62,545 nt of DNA from an uncultured Lysobacteraceae bacterium (GTDB taxonomy: Bacteria; Pseudomonadota; Gammaproteobacteria; Xanthomonadales; Xanthomonadaceae): the NCBI GenBank assembly GCA_946480825.1, contig CAMLLG010000016.1:1-62545 (forward strand). Reading direction: 5' to 3'. Positions 8,268 through 17,154 of this stretch are shown one piece after another (position 1 is the stretch's first letter; each line of letters begins with the position of its first letter). The position numbers were made by a program, and so were the translations under genes. Below the pieces are notes generated by a model. The model saw only the letters and a program-made list of their open reading frames with translations, made no database searches and was not told the origin of the DNA.

Positions 8268-9046
8268 GGCGTCGGTGCCGGCACGTCGTCCACGGCCGGC
8301 GCGGGCGCGTCGGCCTCCGGCGCGGTCTCCGGGATGCGCGATGGGCCGGTTTCCTCGATCTCGCCGATGGTGACGCGGCCGATCTTCGGCTTCATCCAGA
8401 GCTTGTCCTGCCACGCCCAGTATTTCTTCGCGTCCCAATAGCGCTCGTCGTAGAACTTCGAGCCTTCGATCATCTGCCCGCCCTCGGGGCCGGGAATTTC
8501 GATCTGCACGCCGCGGTTGAAGCCGGTGCGGCTGCCGGTCATCTGGCTGCGGCCGATGCGCAGCTGGTGTTCGTAGCGCGGCTTGGCCGCGGCGTCGCCG
8601 AAGCGCGCGTACACCGCCTGGCCTTCGTCGATGGCGCGCGCGCGTTCGGGAGCGCTCAGCGCGTTCCAGTACTGCTCGCGCAGGATCAGGAAACCGCGAT
8701 AGCCGCGCTCCGCGGCGAGATCCATCCAGATGTAGGCCTGCACCGGATCGCGCGGCGTGCCCTCGCCCTTCCAGTACATCTCCGCGACCATGCCCTGCGA
8801 AGGCTTGTCGGCGAAGAAGCCGGCGCGGCGGAAGAAGCGCAGCGCGTCCTCGTGGCGGCCCTGCTTGTACGCGTCCATCCCGAACTTGCGGTACTTCAGG
8901 TCCTGGTGATGGTCCAGGAAGCCGGCGGTGATCAACAGTGGCTGCGATTCCGGGTCCGGTGGCGGCGTGTCGGCGGCGCGGGCGGGCAGCAGGGCGAGCG
9001 CCGCGAGCAGCGAAGCGGCGAGCAGCAGGGGGCGGATCGTGTTCAT
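8264..9046 (-). CDS. Exported Sel1/TPR-like protein (paralogue A), 260 aa
   Basis: The ATG at 9046 gives a clear signal peptide (TIRPLLLAASLLAALALLPARA, cut before ADT). Helical-repeat segments include YKQGRHEDALRFFRRAGFFA and DPVQAYIWMDLAAERGYRG, typical of Sel1-like repeats that hold partner proteins. The C-terminus is Pro/Ala-rich. Its stop overlaps the start of the paralogue downstream, so the two are translated together and may form a heteromer (inference). It is transcribed away from rep, with a 134-bp shared upstream region. Confidence 0.8.
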   Translation of the reverse strand: MNTIRPLLLAASLLAALALLPARAADTPPPDPESQPLLITAGFLDHHQDLKYRKFGMDAYKQGRHEDALRFFRRAGFFADKPSQGMVAEMYWKGEGTPRDPVQAYIWMDLAAERGYRGFLILREQYWNALSAPERARAIDEGQAVYARFGDAAAKPRYEHQLRIGRSQMTGSRTGFNRGVQIEIPGPEGGQMIEGSKFYDERYWDAKKYWAWQDKLWMKPKIGRVTIGEIEETGPSRIPETAPEADAPAPAVDDVPAPTP

Positions 9047-9180
9047 GCGTTCTGGACCGAGCGTGCGTGGGGCGATGTCGCCGGAGGTTCTTGTCGTCTG
9101 GATGCGCACAGTAGCCGAATCGTCGCGTCCCGGCGGGTAAACTGATGACCTATCCGCCATCGGTCGTTCCCGCTTTCTTC

Positions 9181-11160
9181 ATGCAAGGCCTCAATCCCCC
9201 CCAACGCGAAGCGGTGCTGCACGCCCAGGGCCCGCTGCTGGTGCTGGCCGGCGCCGGCAGCGGCAAGACCCGGGTGATCGTCGAGAAGATCGCGCACCTG
9301 ATCCAGTCGAAACACTATCCAGCCAAGCGCATCGCCGCGATCACCTTCACCAACAAGGCGGCGAAGGAAATGCGCGAGCGCGTCGCCAAGCGGATCAAGG
9401 GCGACGCGGCGGAGGGCCTGACCATCTGCACCTTTCATGCGCTGGGCCTGAAGCTGCTGCAGATCGAACACGCCAAGCTGGGCCTGAAGCGCGGGTTTTC
9501 GGTGTTCGACAGCGACGATTCGCATGCGCAGATGAAGGACCTGATGCCGGGCGTCAAACCCGACGCGGTGCAGGCGATGCAGGGCCTGGTGTCGCGCGCG
9601 AAGAACGCGGGGTTGTCGCCGGAAGAAGCGGTCGCCGCCGCGCAGAGCCCGCGCGAGCGCGAAGCCGCGCAGCTCTACGCCAAATACCAGCAGCGGCTGA
9701 CCACCTTCAACGCGGTCGACTTCGACGATCTGATCCGGCTGCCGGTGCAGTTGCTGGAAAGCGACGAGGATTGCCGGCTGGGCTGGCGCGAACGCATCGG
9801 CTACCTGCTGGTGGACGAATGCCAGGACACCAACGACGCGCAGTATCGGCTGCTGAAGGCGATCGCCGGCGAGAAGGGCAACTTCACCTGCGTGGGCGAC
9901 GACGATCAGAGCATCTATGCGTGGCGCGGCGCGAATCCGGAGAACCTGTCGCAGCTGGGCAAGGATTATCCGGCGCTGCGGATCGTCAAGCTCGAACAGA
10001 ATTACCGCTGCAGCAACCGCGTGCTGCGCGCGGCGAACACGCTGATCGCCAACAACCCGCACGAGCATCTGAAGAAACTGTGGAGCCAGCAGGCCGACGG
10101 CGAGCGCATCCGCATCCTCGAATGCCGCGACGGCGAACACGAGGCGGAGCGCATCGCTTCGGAGATCCACTTCCTCAACCAATCGCGGAAAGCGGAGTGG
10201 GGCGAGTTCTGCATCCTGTTCCGCGGCAATCATCAGTCGCGGCCGCTGGAAAAGGCGATGCAACTGCTGCGCGTGCCGTATCACCTCAGCGGCGGCACCG
10301 CGTTCCTCGATCGCGGCGAAGTGAAGGACGCGCTGTCGTGGCTGCGGCTGATCGCCAATCCCGAGGACGACGCCGCCTTCCTGCGCGCGGTGCAGTCGCC
10401 CAAGCGCGAGGTCGGCACGACCACGCTGGCGAAGCTGGCCGAACTGGCGCAGCAGGCCGGGCTGCCGATGTCGCGGGCGGCGGAATCGATGGGCATTCTC
10501 AAACAATTGCAGCCGCGCGCGGCGAATGCGCTCAGCGGTTTCGTCGACATCGTCCGTGGCCTGCGCAGCGATGCGCGCACGCTGACGCCGGCGGAACTGG
10601 TGCGCAAGCTCAACGAACGCAGCGGCCTGCTCGCCGCGCTGCGCGCGCAGTGCAAGAACGAACAGATGTTCGCGCTGCGCCGCGGCAACCTCGACGAACT
10701 GGCCGACTGGTTCGACGGCGCGCGCGGCGGCGCCGGCCCGGGCGAACTCGCGGCCTCGCTGGCCCTGCTGAGCCACGCCGACAAGGGCGAGCCCGGCAAT
10801 CAGGTGCGGCTGATGAGCCTGCATGCGGCCAAGGGTCTGGAATTCCGCTACGTCTTCATCATCGGCATGGAAGACGGCACCCTGCCGCACGAAGCCAGTC
10901 TCGAAGAAGGCCGGCTCGACGAAGAACGCCGGCTGCTCTACGTCGGCATCACCCGCGCGAAGGAACAGCTGTGGCTGTCGTACTCGCGCGAGGCGCAGCG
11001 CTGGGGCACGAAACTTCGGCTGACGCCCAGCCGTTTCCTCGACGAACTGCCCGCCGACGAACTGCAGCGCGACGGCGCCGACCCGGTCGCCGACGCCGCG
11101 CGCAGGCAGGAGCGCGCCAGCGCCGGCTTCGCGGCGATCAAGGCGATGCTGGAAGGCTGA
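9181..11160 (+). CDS. rep: ATP-dependent DNA helicase Rep
   Basis: UvrD/Rep superfamily 1A 3'-5' helicase, 659 aa from the chosen start. Motifs: Walker A AGAGSGKT, FTNKAAKEM (Ia), LLVDECQDTN (II), DDQSIYAWRGA (III), EQNYRCSNR (IV), LMSLHAAKGLEF (V), EERRLLYVGITRAKEQL (VI). It helps restart replication forks and strips proteins ahead of them. I prefer ATG 9181 (MQGLNPPQREAVL) to ATG 9145 because the E. coli protein begins at the same place, and because a TAAACT box at 9138-9143 would place the mRNA start after 9145. The TauE-type permease gene follows 12 bp later. Confidence 0.95.
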   Translation: MQGLNPPQREAVLHAQGPLLVLAGAGSGKTRVIVEKIAHLIQSKHYPAKRIAAITFTNKAAKEMRERVAKRIKGDAAEGLTICTFHALGLKLLQIEHAKLGLKRGFSVFDSDDSHAQMKDLMPGVKPDAVQAMQGLVSRAKNAGLSPEEAVAAAQSPREREAAQLYAKYQQRLTTFNAVDFDDLIRLPVQLLESDEDCRLGWRERIGYLLVDECQDTNDAQYRLLKAIAGEKGNFTCVGDDDQSIYAWRGANPENLSQLGKDYPALRIVKLEQNYRCSNRVLRAANTLIANNPHEHLKKLWSQQADGERIRILECRDGEHEAERIASEIHFLNQSRKAEWGEFCILFRGNHQSRPLEKAMQLLRVPYHLSGGTAFLDRGEVKDALSWLRLIANPEDDAAFLRAVQSPKREVGTTTLAKLAELAQQAGLPMSRAAESMGILKQLQPRAANALSGFVDIVRGLRSDARTLTPAELVRKLNERSGLLAALRAQCKNEQMFALRRGNLDELADWFDGARGGAGPGELAASLALLSHADKGEPGNQVRLMSLHAAKGLEFRYVFIIGMEDGTLPHEASLEEGRLDEERRLLYVGITRAKEQLWLSYSREAQRWGTKLRLTPSRFLDELPADELQRDGADPVADAARRQERASAGFAAIKAMLEG

Positions 11161-11172
11161 GCGGACCGCTGC

Positions 11173-11946
11173 ATGGACATCGTCATCGTCTGCCTCGTCG
11201 CGCTGCTCGCTTCGGGGCTGACGTTCTTCTCCGGCTTCGGACTCGGCACGCTGCTGCTGCCGGCGTTCGCGCTGTTCATGCCGCTGGAACAGGCGGTGGC
11301 CGCGACCGCGGCGGTGCATCTGCTCAACGGCCTGTTCAAGCTGGGCCTGCTGTATCGCCACGTCGACCGCGGCGTGCTGCTGCGTTTCGGCATCCCGGCG
11401 ATGGCGGCGGCGCTGCTCGGCGCCTGGCTGCTGTCGGCGCTGGGCGAATTGCCGACGCTGCACGCCTACACCGCGTTCGGCCACGCGTTCGCGATCACGC
11501 CGATCAAGCTGACCATCGGCATGCTGCTGCTCTTCTTCGGGCTGTTCGAGATCGTGCCGTCGCTGCGCGATCTCGCCTTCGATCGCCGCTGGCTGCCGTT
11601 GGGCGGCGCGCTCAGCGGGTTCTTCGGCGGCCTCTCCGGCATGCAGGGCGCGCTGCGCAGCGCCTTCCTCGCCCGCAGCGGGCTGGAGAAACAGGCCTTC
11701 GTCGCCACCGGTTCGGCGATCTCGACGCTGATCGATCTCGCGCGCCTCGCCGTTTACGCCGGCACCCTCGCGGCGGCGTTCGGACATCTCGATCACCGCC
11801 TGTTGGCCTGCGCCGTCCTCGCCGCGTTCGCCGGCGCATGGATCGGCAACCGACTGCTGAAGAAGACCACGCTGCGCGCACTGCAGCGCGTGGTCGCGGC
11901 GATGCTGTTCGCGTTCGCGCTGGGGCTCATCGCCGGGGCGCTGTAA
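11173..11946 (+). CDS. TauE/SafE-family membrane permease
   Basis: 257-residue protein with about eight hydrophobic helices arranged as two halves, as in the TauE/SafE (DUF81) family of anion exporters for sulfite, sulfoacetate or similar. Typical family features are the glycine-rich half-starts FFSGFGLGTLLLPAF and LSGFFGGLSGMQGAL. It begins 12 bp after rep, so it may share its transcript, although no functional link is evident. The substrate cannot be told from sequence. Confidence 0.88.
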   Translation: MDIVIVCLVALLASGLTFFSGFGLGTLLLPAFALFMPLEQAVAATAAVHLLNGLFKLGLLYRHVDRGVLLRFGIPAMAAALLGAWLLSALGELPTLHAYTAFGHAFAITPIKLTIGMLLLFFGLFEIVPSLRDLAFDRRWLPLGGALSGFFGGLSGMQGALRSAFLARSGLEKQAFVATGSAISTLIDLARLAVYAGTLAAAFGHLDHRLLACAVLAAFAGAWIGNRLLKKTTLRALQRVVAAMLFAFALGLIAGAL

Positions 11947-11977
11947 GCGCGCGTGGCCCGTCATCGGCGGGCTGTCA

Positions 11978-12005
11978 TTGGGGGGTCTCCGGCATCGGCT
12001 AAACT
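11978..12005 (+). promoter_or_regulatory. Candidate sigma-70 promoter of the acid phosphatase gene
   Basis: TTGGGG (11978-11983) and TAAACT (12000-12005) are 16 bases apart, ending 28 bases before the ATG at 12034. Confidence 0.4.
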
Positions 12006-12033
12006 CCGGCGATTCCGTTTCGTGAGAGTTCCC

Positions 12034-12942
12034 ATGCGCCAGTCGCTGCTGTCGGTCGCCGTGCTGTCCATCACCGTGTCGTCGCTGTTCGCCCTCGGCG
12101 GTTGCCGCAGTCTGCCCGCACCGGAGAAGACGGACGCGCCGCCGGACGCGACTGCGGCCACGACCGTCGCCGCCGACGACAACCTCAACGCGGTGCTGTG
12201 GGTGCAGCGTTCGGCCGAGTACGACGCCGCCGCTGAGACGGTCTACCGCGCCGCCACCGACAAGCTCGATGCCGCGCTGAAGGACCCGCAATGGGACGCG
12301 CTGGTGCCCGATGAACGCGCCGCGCCGGCGACCGGGCTGCCGCCGGCGGTGGTGATGGACATCGACGAGACCGTGCTGGACAACTCGCCCTATCAGGCGC
12401 GACTGGTGCGCGACGGCGGCGAATACAACGAGGCGACGTGGGACGCGTGGGTGCGCGAGAAGCGGGCCAAGCCGGTGCCCGGGGTCGTCGAATTCGCCCG
12501 GGCGGCGCAGGCGAGGGGCGTCACCGTGCTGTACATCTCCAACCGCGCCGAACATCTGATCGGGCCGACCCTGGAGAACCTGCGCGCGGTCGGCCTGCCG
12601 GTGAAGGACGAGAGCGTGTTCCTCGGACTGGGCACCTTCGTGCCGGACTGCGAGCAGGAAGGCTCGGAAAAACTCTGCCGGCGCCAGTTCGCCGGGCGCA
12701 GCTACCGGGTGCTGATGCAGTTCGGCGACCAGCTCGGCGATTTCGCCCAGATCCTCGCCAACACGCCCGAAGCCCGGGCGGAACTGCAGGCCCGCCATCG
12801 CGGCTGGTTCGGCGAACGCTGGTGGATGCTGCCGAATCCGACCTACGGCTCCTGGGAACCGGCCCTGTTCAACAACGACTGGCGCCAGCCGCGCGAGCAG
12901 CGCCGCGAGACGAAACGGGCTGCGCTGGAGACCGCGAACTGA
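12034..12942 (+). CDS. HAD-family acid phosphatase, outer-membrane lipoprotein e(P4)-like
   Basis: 302 residues. ATG 12034 follows GAGAG and starts a lipoprotein signal peptide ending FALGGC (lipobox L-G-G-C), so the mature protein is lipid-anchored. The catalytic HAD motif is VVMDIDETVLDN (both nucleophile and acid Asp, with the DET typical of class B/C acid phosphatases and e(P4)). Later motifs are VLYISNRAEH and FGDQLGDF. The family removes phosphate from nucleotides and other monoesters in the periplasm or on the surface, aiding NAD or phosphate uptake. An independent promoter is visible just upstream. Confidence 0.92.
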   Translation: MRQSLLSVAVLSITVSSLFALGGCRSLPAPEKTDAPPDATAATTVAADDNLNAVLWVQRSAEYDAAAETVYRAATDKLDAALKDPQWDALVPDERAAPATGLPPAVVMDIDETVLDNSPYQARLVRDGGEYNEATWDAWVREKRAKPVPGVVEFARAAQARGVTVLYISNRAEHLIGPTLENLRAVGLPVKDESVFLGLGTFVPDCEQEGSEKLCRRQFAGRSYRVLMQFGDQLGDFAQILANTPEARAELQARHRGWFGERWWMLPNPTYGSWEPALFNNDWRQPREQRRETKRAALETAN

Positions 12943-13085
12943 GTCCAACGTCGGCGAATACGTGCTCTTCATCATCGAACATCGCGCGATTCGATGTTTG
13001 ACCCGGCGATTGGTATCGGCCAAAGATCAACTGATTCGATGCGATATCATTGAAATCAATGGGTTATGCCGCATCTCTTGAAGTG

Positions 13086-13114
13086 TTGCATTAAATATCG
13101 GCCGCGGTTAGGCT
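13086..13114 (+). promoter_or_regulatory. Candidate sigma-70 promoter of a small RNA
   Basis: TTGCAT (13086-13091), a 17-base spacer, then TAGGCT (13109-13114). It lies in the 334-bp gene-free stretch after the phosphatase gene, about 97 bases before an intrinsic terminator, with no open frame of note between. Confidence 0.4.
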
Positions 13115-13119
13115 CGTCG

Positions 13120-13211
13120 CATCCGGGTTTGCCCGGAGCCATGCCACAACCGTGACCTGCCGGCCCCGGCCGGAATTTTCGGGAGACCCACCGCGGTCTC
13201 CTTTTCTTTTT
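13120..13211 (+). ncRNA. Candidate small RNA or leader with attenuator
   Basis: From the predicted start near 13120 the transcript would be about 90 bases: hairpin CCGGG-TTTG-CCCGG (13123-13136), a single-stranded part, hairpin CCGGCC/GGCCGG (13160-13173), and the terminator hairpin. There is no start codon with an open frame worth naming. Because the lipoprotein gene begins 66 bases later, it could instead be a regulated 5' leader of the lipoprotein-plsB operon. Sequence family not recognised. This and its promoter are all I see in 12943-13276. Confidence 0.35.
13181..13211 (+). terminator. Rho-independent terminator
   Basis: Stem GGAGACC (13182-13188) with GGTCTCC (13195-13201) and a six-base loop, followed at once by TTTTCTTTTT. 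It lies more than 230 bases after the phosphatase stop and upstream of the lipoprotein gene. Confidence 0.7.
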
Positions 13212-13276
13212 CCGTTTCCGGCGACGTCCTGCCGGCCGCTTGTCGGCCGCGCCCGGGCCGGCCAAGATGCGGCACC

Positions 13277-14230
13277 ATGCCCGCCGCACTCGACACGCTA
13301 CCCCGCCATCTTCCGGCGCCGCTCGCGGCCCTGCTCGCGGTCGCACTGGCCTTGGCGGCGACCAGCTGCGGCGAGCGGCAGGCACCGGTGGCCGGCGCGG
13401 CGACCGAGCCGGTCCAGGCCGTCGCCCTGCTCAGCGGACATCTGCGCGACAACGATCTGCAGGCCTTCGCCCGCGACGCGGTGCCGCCGGCGCTGCGCCC
13501 GGCGCTGGCGTCGGCATGGCGGGACGGCCGCACCCGCTGGCCGCTGGAAGAACTGCCCTTCGACCACCGCATCCCGGGCGTCCTGGGCACGCTGTCGGCC
13601 GACGGCGCCGAAGCCCGGCTGCGCAAAAGCTTCGACCGTCAGTTCGCCAACGCCCACGCCGAGCTGCGCGCCGCCGCGCGGGCGCTGGGCCTGTTCGGCG
13701 CCAAATATCTGCAGAACGATCAGGCCCTGAGCCCGGAGGAACGCGCGCACTACGTGCAGCTGGTCGAAGCCATGGCCCACTGGGGCGGCGAGGCCCGGCT
13801 GGGCGATCCGAAGCGTGCCCGTGCCGCGATCGCCAAGCTCAGTCTGGCCGCGCGCCGGACCGGCCTGCGCAACGAATCCGACTTCCGGCGGCTGGGCATG
13901 GACGAAAGCCTGCGCCAGCTGGGGCCGGTGGCCGCGGCGCTGAAAGCCTCGCTGGCGGACTACGGCCTGAACCTGGACGACAGCCTGGACGCCATGAGCC
14001 TCACCCTGGAAAGCCGGAACGGCGACCGCGCGAGGGTGCGGATGCGCTACCCGCTGGCCGGCCGGACCATCGACACCGTGGTCGCGCTGGAACGCGTCGA
14101 CGGCCACTGGTACCTCAGCGATTTCCTGCGCCATGCCCGGGCCGCGGCGGCGCCGCCGCCCGCACCCGCGCCGTTGCCGCCCGTCGCCCCGCCCGAACCG
14201 ACCGCGACGACGGAACCGACTTCGTCATAA
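13277..14230 (+). CDS. Putative lipoprotein of unknown function, coupled to plsB
   Basis: 317 residues. A signal peptide runs to the lipobox AATSC (Cys at about residue 31). The body is helical and charged, with no motif that I recognise, and ends in a low-complexity Pro/Ala/Thr tail. Its TAA stop shares a base with the plsB start codon (TAATG), so the two are translationally coupled. It may act with the acyltransferase or at least be co-regulated with membrane lipid synthesis (inference). The upstream terminator-like hairpin may attenuate this operon. Confidence 0.75.
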   Translation: MPAALDTLPRHLPAPLAALLAVALALAATSCGERQAPVAGAATEPVQAVALLSGHLRDNDLQAFARDAVPPALRPALASAWRDGRTRWPLEELPFDHRIPGVLGTLSADGAEARLRKSFDRQFANAHAELRAAARALGLFGAKYLQNDQALSPEERAHYVQLVEAMAHWGGEARLGDPKRARAAIAKLSLAARRTGLRNESDFRRLGMDESLRQLGPVAAALKASLADYGLNLDDSLDAMSLTLESRNGDRARVRMRYPLAGRTIDTVVALERVDGHWYLSDFLRHARAAAAPPPAPAPLPPVAPPEPTATTEPTSS

Positions 14231-17001
14231 TGGCGGCGATCATGCCGACATCCCCGAACCAACCGACCCTCTTCGAAGCCGAGACCGGCACCGCCCCGAC
14301 GCCCGCGTCCGACACCGCGGGCGCGACGCCCGAGGCCGGCGCCGTGCCGGACGGCGAAGCCTCCGAGCGCCTGCCCGAACCGCCACCGACCGCGGACGCC
14401 GTGCCTGCAGCAACGGCGTCCACGGAGCCGCCGCCGGCGAGTCCGCCCCCGGCCCGCGGCCGGCGCCCCTGGTTCGCCGGGCTGCTGGGCCGCGTGCTGG
14501 AACCCTGGATCCAACTGCGCATCGATCCGCTACCCGAACCGTTGACCGGCGAATCGCGCCCGATCTGCTACGTCCTCGAGGACTACGGCCTGTCCAACGC
14601 GCTGATCCTCGAACGCGCCTGCCGCGAAGCCGGCCTGCCGTCCGCGCTGCGGCCGCTGCCGGGCGATCCGCTGAAACGCAAACGCGCCTATGTCGCGCTG
14701 TCGCGGCGCAGCGCCAACAGCACGCTCGGCCTGGCCGCGGATATGGCCGTGGACATCGCCACCGGCAAACCGCCGAAGATGGCGCGCCCGGCGCGACGCC
14801 ATTCCGAAGCGCTGGCGCGCCTGCTCGACGCCCACCGCGTCGACCCCGCGCTCGACGTGCAACTCGTGCCGGTGTCGATCTTCGTCGGCCGCGCGCCGGA
14901 CCGGAACAACGGCTGGTTCTCGGTGCTGTTCTCGGAAAACTGGACCCTGGTCGGCCGTTCGCGAAGGCTGCTGGCGATCCTGCTCAACGGCCGCGACACC
15001 CGGGTGCAGTTCGCCGCGCCGGTGCAGGTGCGCGGCGTGGTCGCCGAGGACCTGCCGCCGGAACGCACGGTGCGCAAGCTCTCGCGCGTGCTGCGCACGC
15101 ATTTCAACCGCATCCGCGAAGCGGTGATCGGCCCGGATCTGTCGACCCGCCGCCTGCTGATCGACAAGGTGTTGTCGGCCGACCCGGTGAAGCAGGCGAT
15201 CGCCGACACCGCGCGGCGCGAGAACAGCAAGGAAGAGGACGCCTGGAAGAAGGCGCACGCCTACGCCTACGAAATCGCGGCCGACTATTCGCCGCCGGTG
15301 GTGCGCTCGGCCTCGTTCCTGCTGACCACGGTGTGGAACCGCATCTACCGTGGCGTGCTGGTGCATCACCTCGATCGCCTGAAGCAGGACGCGCCCGGCT
15401 ACGAAGTGGTCTATGTGCCGTGCCACCGCAGCCACATGGATTATCTGCTGCTCAGTTATCTGCTCTACACCAAGGGCATCGTGCCGCCGCACATCGCCGC
15501 GGGCATCAATCTGAACCTGCCGGTGATCGGCACCATCCTGCGCAAGGGTGGCGCCTTCTTCCTGCGCCGCAGCTTCCGCGGCAACGCGCTGTACTCGGCG
15601 GTGTTCTCCGAGTACGTCGCGCAGCTGGTCTCGGGCGGTTATTCGCTGGAGTACTTCATCGAAGGCGGACGTTCGCGCACGGGTCGCCTGCTGCAGCCCA
15701 AGGGCGGCATGCTGGCGATGACCATCCGCGCCTATCTGCGCCAACCGACGCGACCGGTGCTGTTCCAGCCGGTCTACATCGGCTACGAAAAGCTGATGGA
15801 AGGCAACAGCTATCTCGACGAACTCTCCGGCAAGCCGAAGGAGAAGGAATCGATCTGGTCGCTGCTGTGGGGCATTCCGCGGGTGCTTCGACAGAACTAC
15901 GGCCAGGTGGTGGTGAACTTCGGCGAGCCGATCAAGCTCGACGACGTGCTCGCCGAACAGGCGCCGGACTGGGACGGCCGTTCGATCGGCGAAGACGAGA
16001 AGCCGGCGTGGCTGGCCGGGACCATCGACACCCTCGCCGACCGCGTCAACATCAACATCAACCGCGCCGCCGACGTCAATCCGATCAACCTGCTCGCGCT
16101 GGCCGTGCTGTCCACGCCGAAGCACGCGATGGGCGAAGCGGATCTGCTGGCACAGATCGCGCTGTCGAAAACGCTGCTGGCCGAAGTGCCGTATTCCGAC
16201 CGCATCACCGTCACCCCGCACACGCCGGAACAGATCGTCGCCCACGGCGAAGAGATCGGCGTGCTCGCGCGCACGTCTCATCCGCTCGGCGACGTGGTCC
16301 ACGTCGACGGCGACACCGCGGTGTTGCTGAGTTATTTCCGCAACAACGTGCTGCACCTGTTCGTGGCGACCGCATGGATCGCGTGCTGCTTCCAGCACAA
16401 CCGCCGCATGAGCCGCAACACCCTGCTGCGCATCGGCCGTTCGCTGTATCCGTTCATGCAGGCCGAACTGTTTCTGCCCTGGGACGAGGACGGGTTCGCC
16501 GATCAGGTCCAGCGCACCATCGCCGTGTTCGTGCGCGAAGGCCTGCTGGAACAGGTCAGCGACGACGACGGCGGCATCCTCGCGCGCAACGCCGGCCAGT
16601 CCGACGAAGTCTTCCGCCTGCGCGCGCTCGGCCATCCGCTGCAGCAGGCGTTCGAGCGCTACTACATCGCGATCTCGGTGCTGGCCAAGAACGGCCCCGG
16701 CAAACTCGGCGCCGGCGAACTCGAAAGCCTCTGCCACCTCGCCGCGCAGCGCCTCAGCCTGCTGTACGCCCCGGCCGCGCCCGAATTCTTCGACAAGACC
16801 CTGTTCCGCAGCTTCATCCAGAAACTGCGCGAACTGAAACTCGTATGGCCCGACGAGAACAGCAAACTGGTCTTCGACCAGCGCCTCGACAACTGGGCCA
16901 AGGACGCGAAGACCATCCTCGGCCGCGAACTGCGCCACACGATCGAAAAGGTCAGCCCGGAAGCGGCGACGCCGGAGACGAAGCCCGACGCCGTCGGCTG
17001 A
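14230..17001 (+). CDS. plsB: Glycerol-3-phosphate acyltransferase PlsB
   Basis: Inner-membrane enzyme that adds the first acyl chain to sn-glycerol-3-phosphate in phospholipid synthesis. 923 residues from ATG 14230 (overlapping the previous stop) or 919 from ATG 14242; E. coli PlsB is about 807. The extra length is an N-terminal Pro/Ala/Thr-rich stretch of about 80 residues. Acyltransferase motifs in order: HRSHMD (His399 and Asp404, catalytic HX4D), GGAFFLRRSFRGN, FIEGGRSRTG, and PVYIGYEKLMEG. All four are intact. No gene for PlsX/PlsY is in view. Confidence 0.96.
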   Translation: MAAIMPTSPNQPTLFEAETGTAPTPASDTAGATPEAGAVPDGEASERLPEPPPTADAVPAATASTEPPPASPPPARGRRPWFAGLLGRVLEPWIQLRIDPLPEPLTGESRPICYVLEDYGLSNALILERACREAGLPSALRPLPGDPLKRKRAYVALSRRSANSTLGLAADMAVDIATGKPPKMARPARRHSEALARLLDAHRVDPALDVQLVPVSIFVGRAPDRNNGWFSVLFSENWTLVGRSRRLLAILLNGRDTRVQFAAPVQVRGVVAEDLPPERTVRKLSRVLRTHFNRIREAVIGPDLSTRRLLIDKVLSADPVKQAIADTARRENSKEEDAWKKAHAYAYEIAADYSPPVVRSASFLLTTVWNRIYRGVLVHHLDRLKQDAPGYEVVYVPCHRSHMDYLLLSYLLYTKGIVPPHIAAGINLNLPVIGTILRKGGAFFLRRSFRGNALYSAVFSEYVAQLVSGGYSLEYFIEGGRSRTGRLLQPKGGMLAMTIRAYLRQPTRPVLFQPVYIGYEKLMEGNSYLDELSGKPKEKESIWSLLWGIPRVLRQNYGQVVVNFGEPIKLDDVLAEQAPDWDGRSIGEDEKPAWLAGTIDTLADRVNININRAADVNPINLLALAVLSTPKHAMGEADLLAQIALSKTLLAEVPYSDRITVTPHTPEQIVAHGEEIGVLARTSHPLGDVVHVDGDTAVLLSYFRNNVLHLFVATAWIACCFQHNRRMSRNTLLRIGRSLYPFMQAELFLPWDEDGFADQVQRTIAVFVREGLLEQVSDDDGGILARNAGQSDEVFRLRALGHPLQQAFERYYIAISVLAKNGPGKLGAGELESLCHLAAQRLSLLYAPAAPEFFDKTLFRSFIQKLRELKLVWPDENSKLVFDQRLDNWAKDAKTILGRELRHTIEKVSPEAATPETKPDAVG

Positions 17002-17154
17002 ACCGGTTCCGCGCCTGAGACCGGCGATCGCATCGCCGCCGGCCTTGCTGCGCCGGCCGACGTTCGCTTCAATGCGCTGAAACACGACATCGAAACGCAC
17101 TGCGCGCCGACGGAACGCCCGCCTCGCGCGGCAACCACAAGGACGATCGCCTGC

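Noticed and set aside
9043..13023. Open frame of 1326 codons on the minus strand over rep and its neighbours
   Set aside because: Covers three well-supported plus-strand genes and has shadow-type composition.
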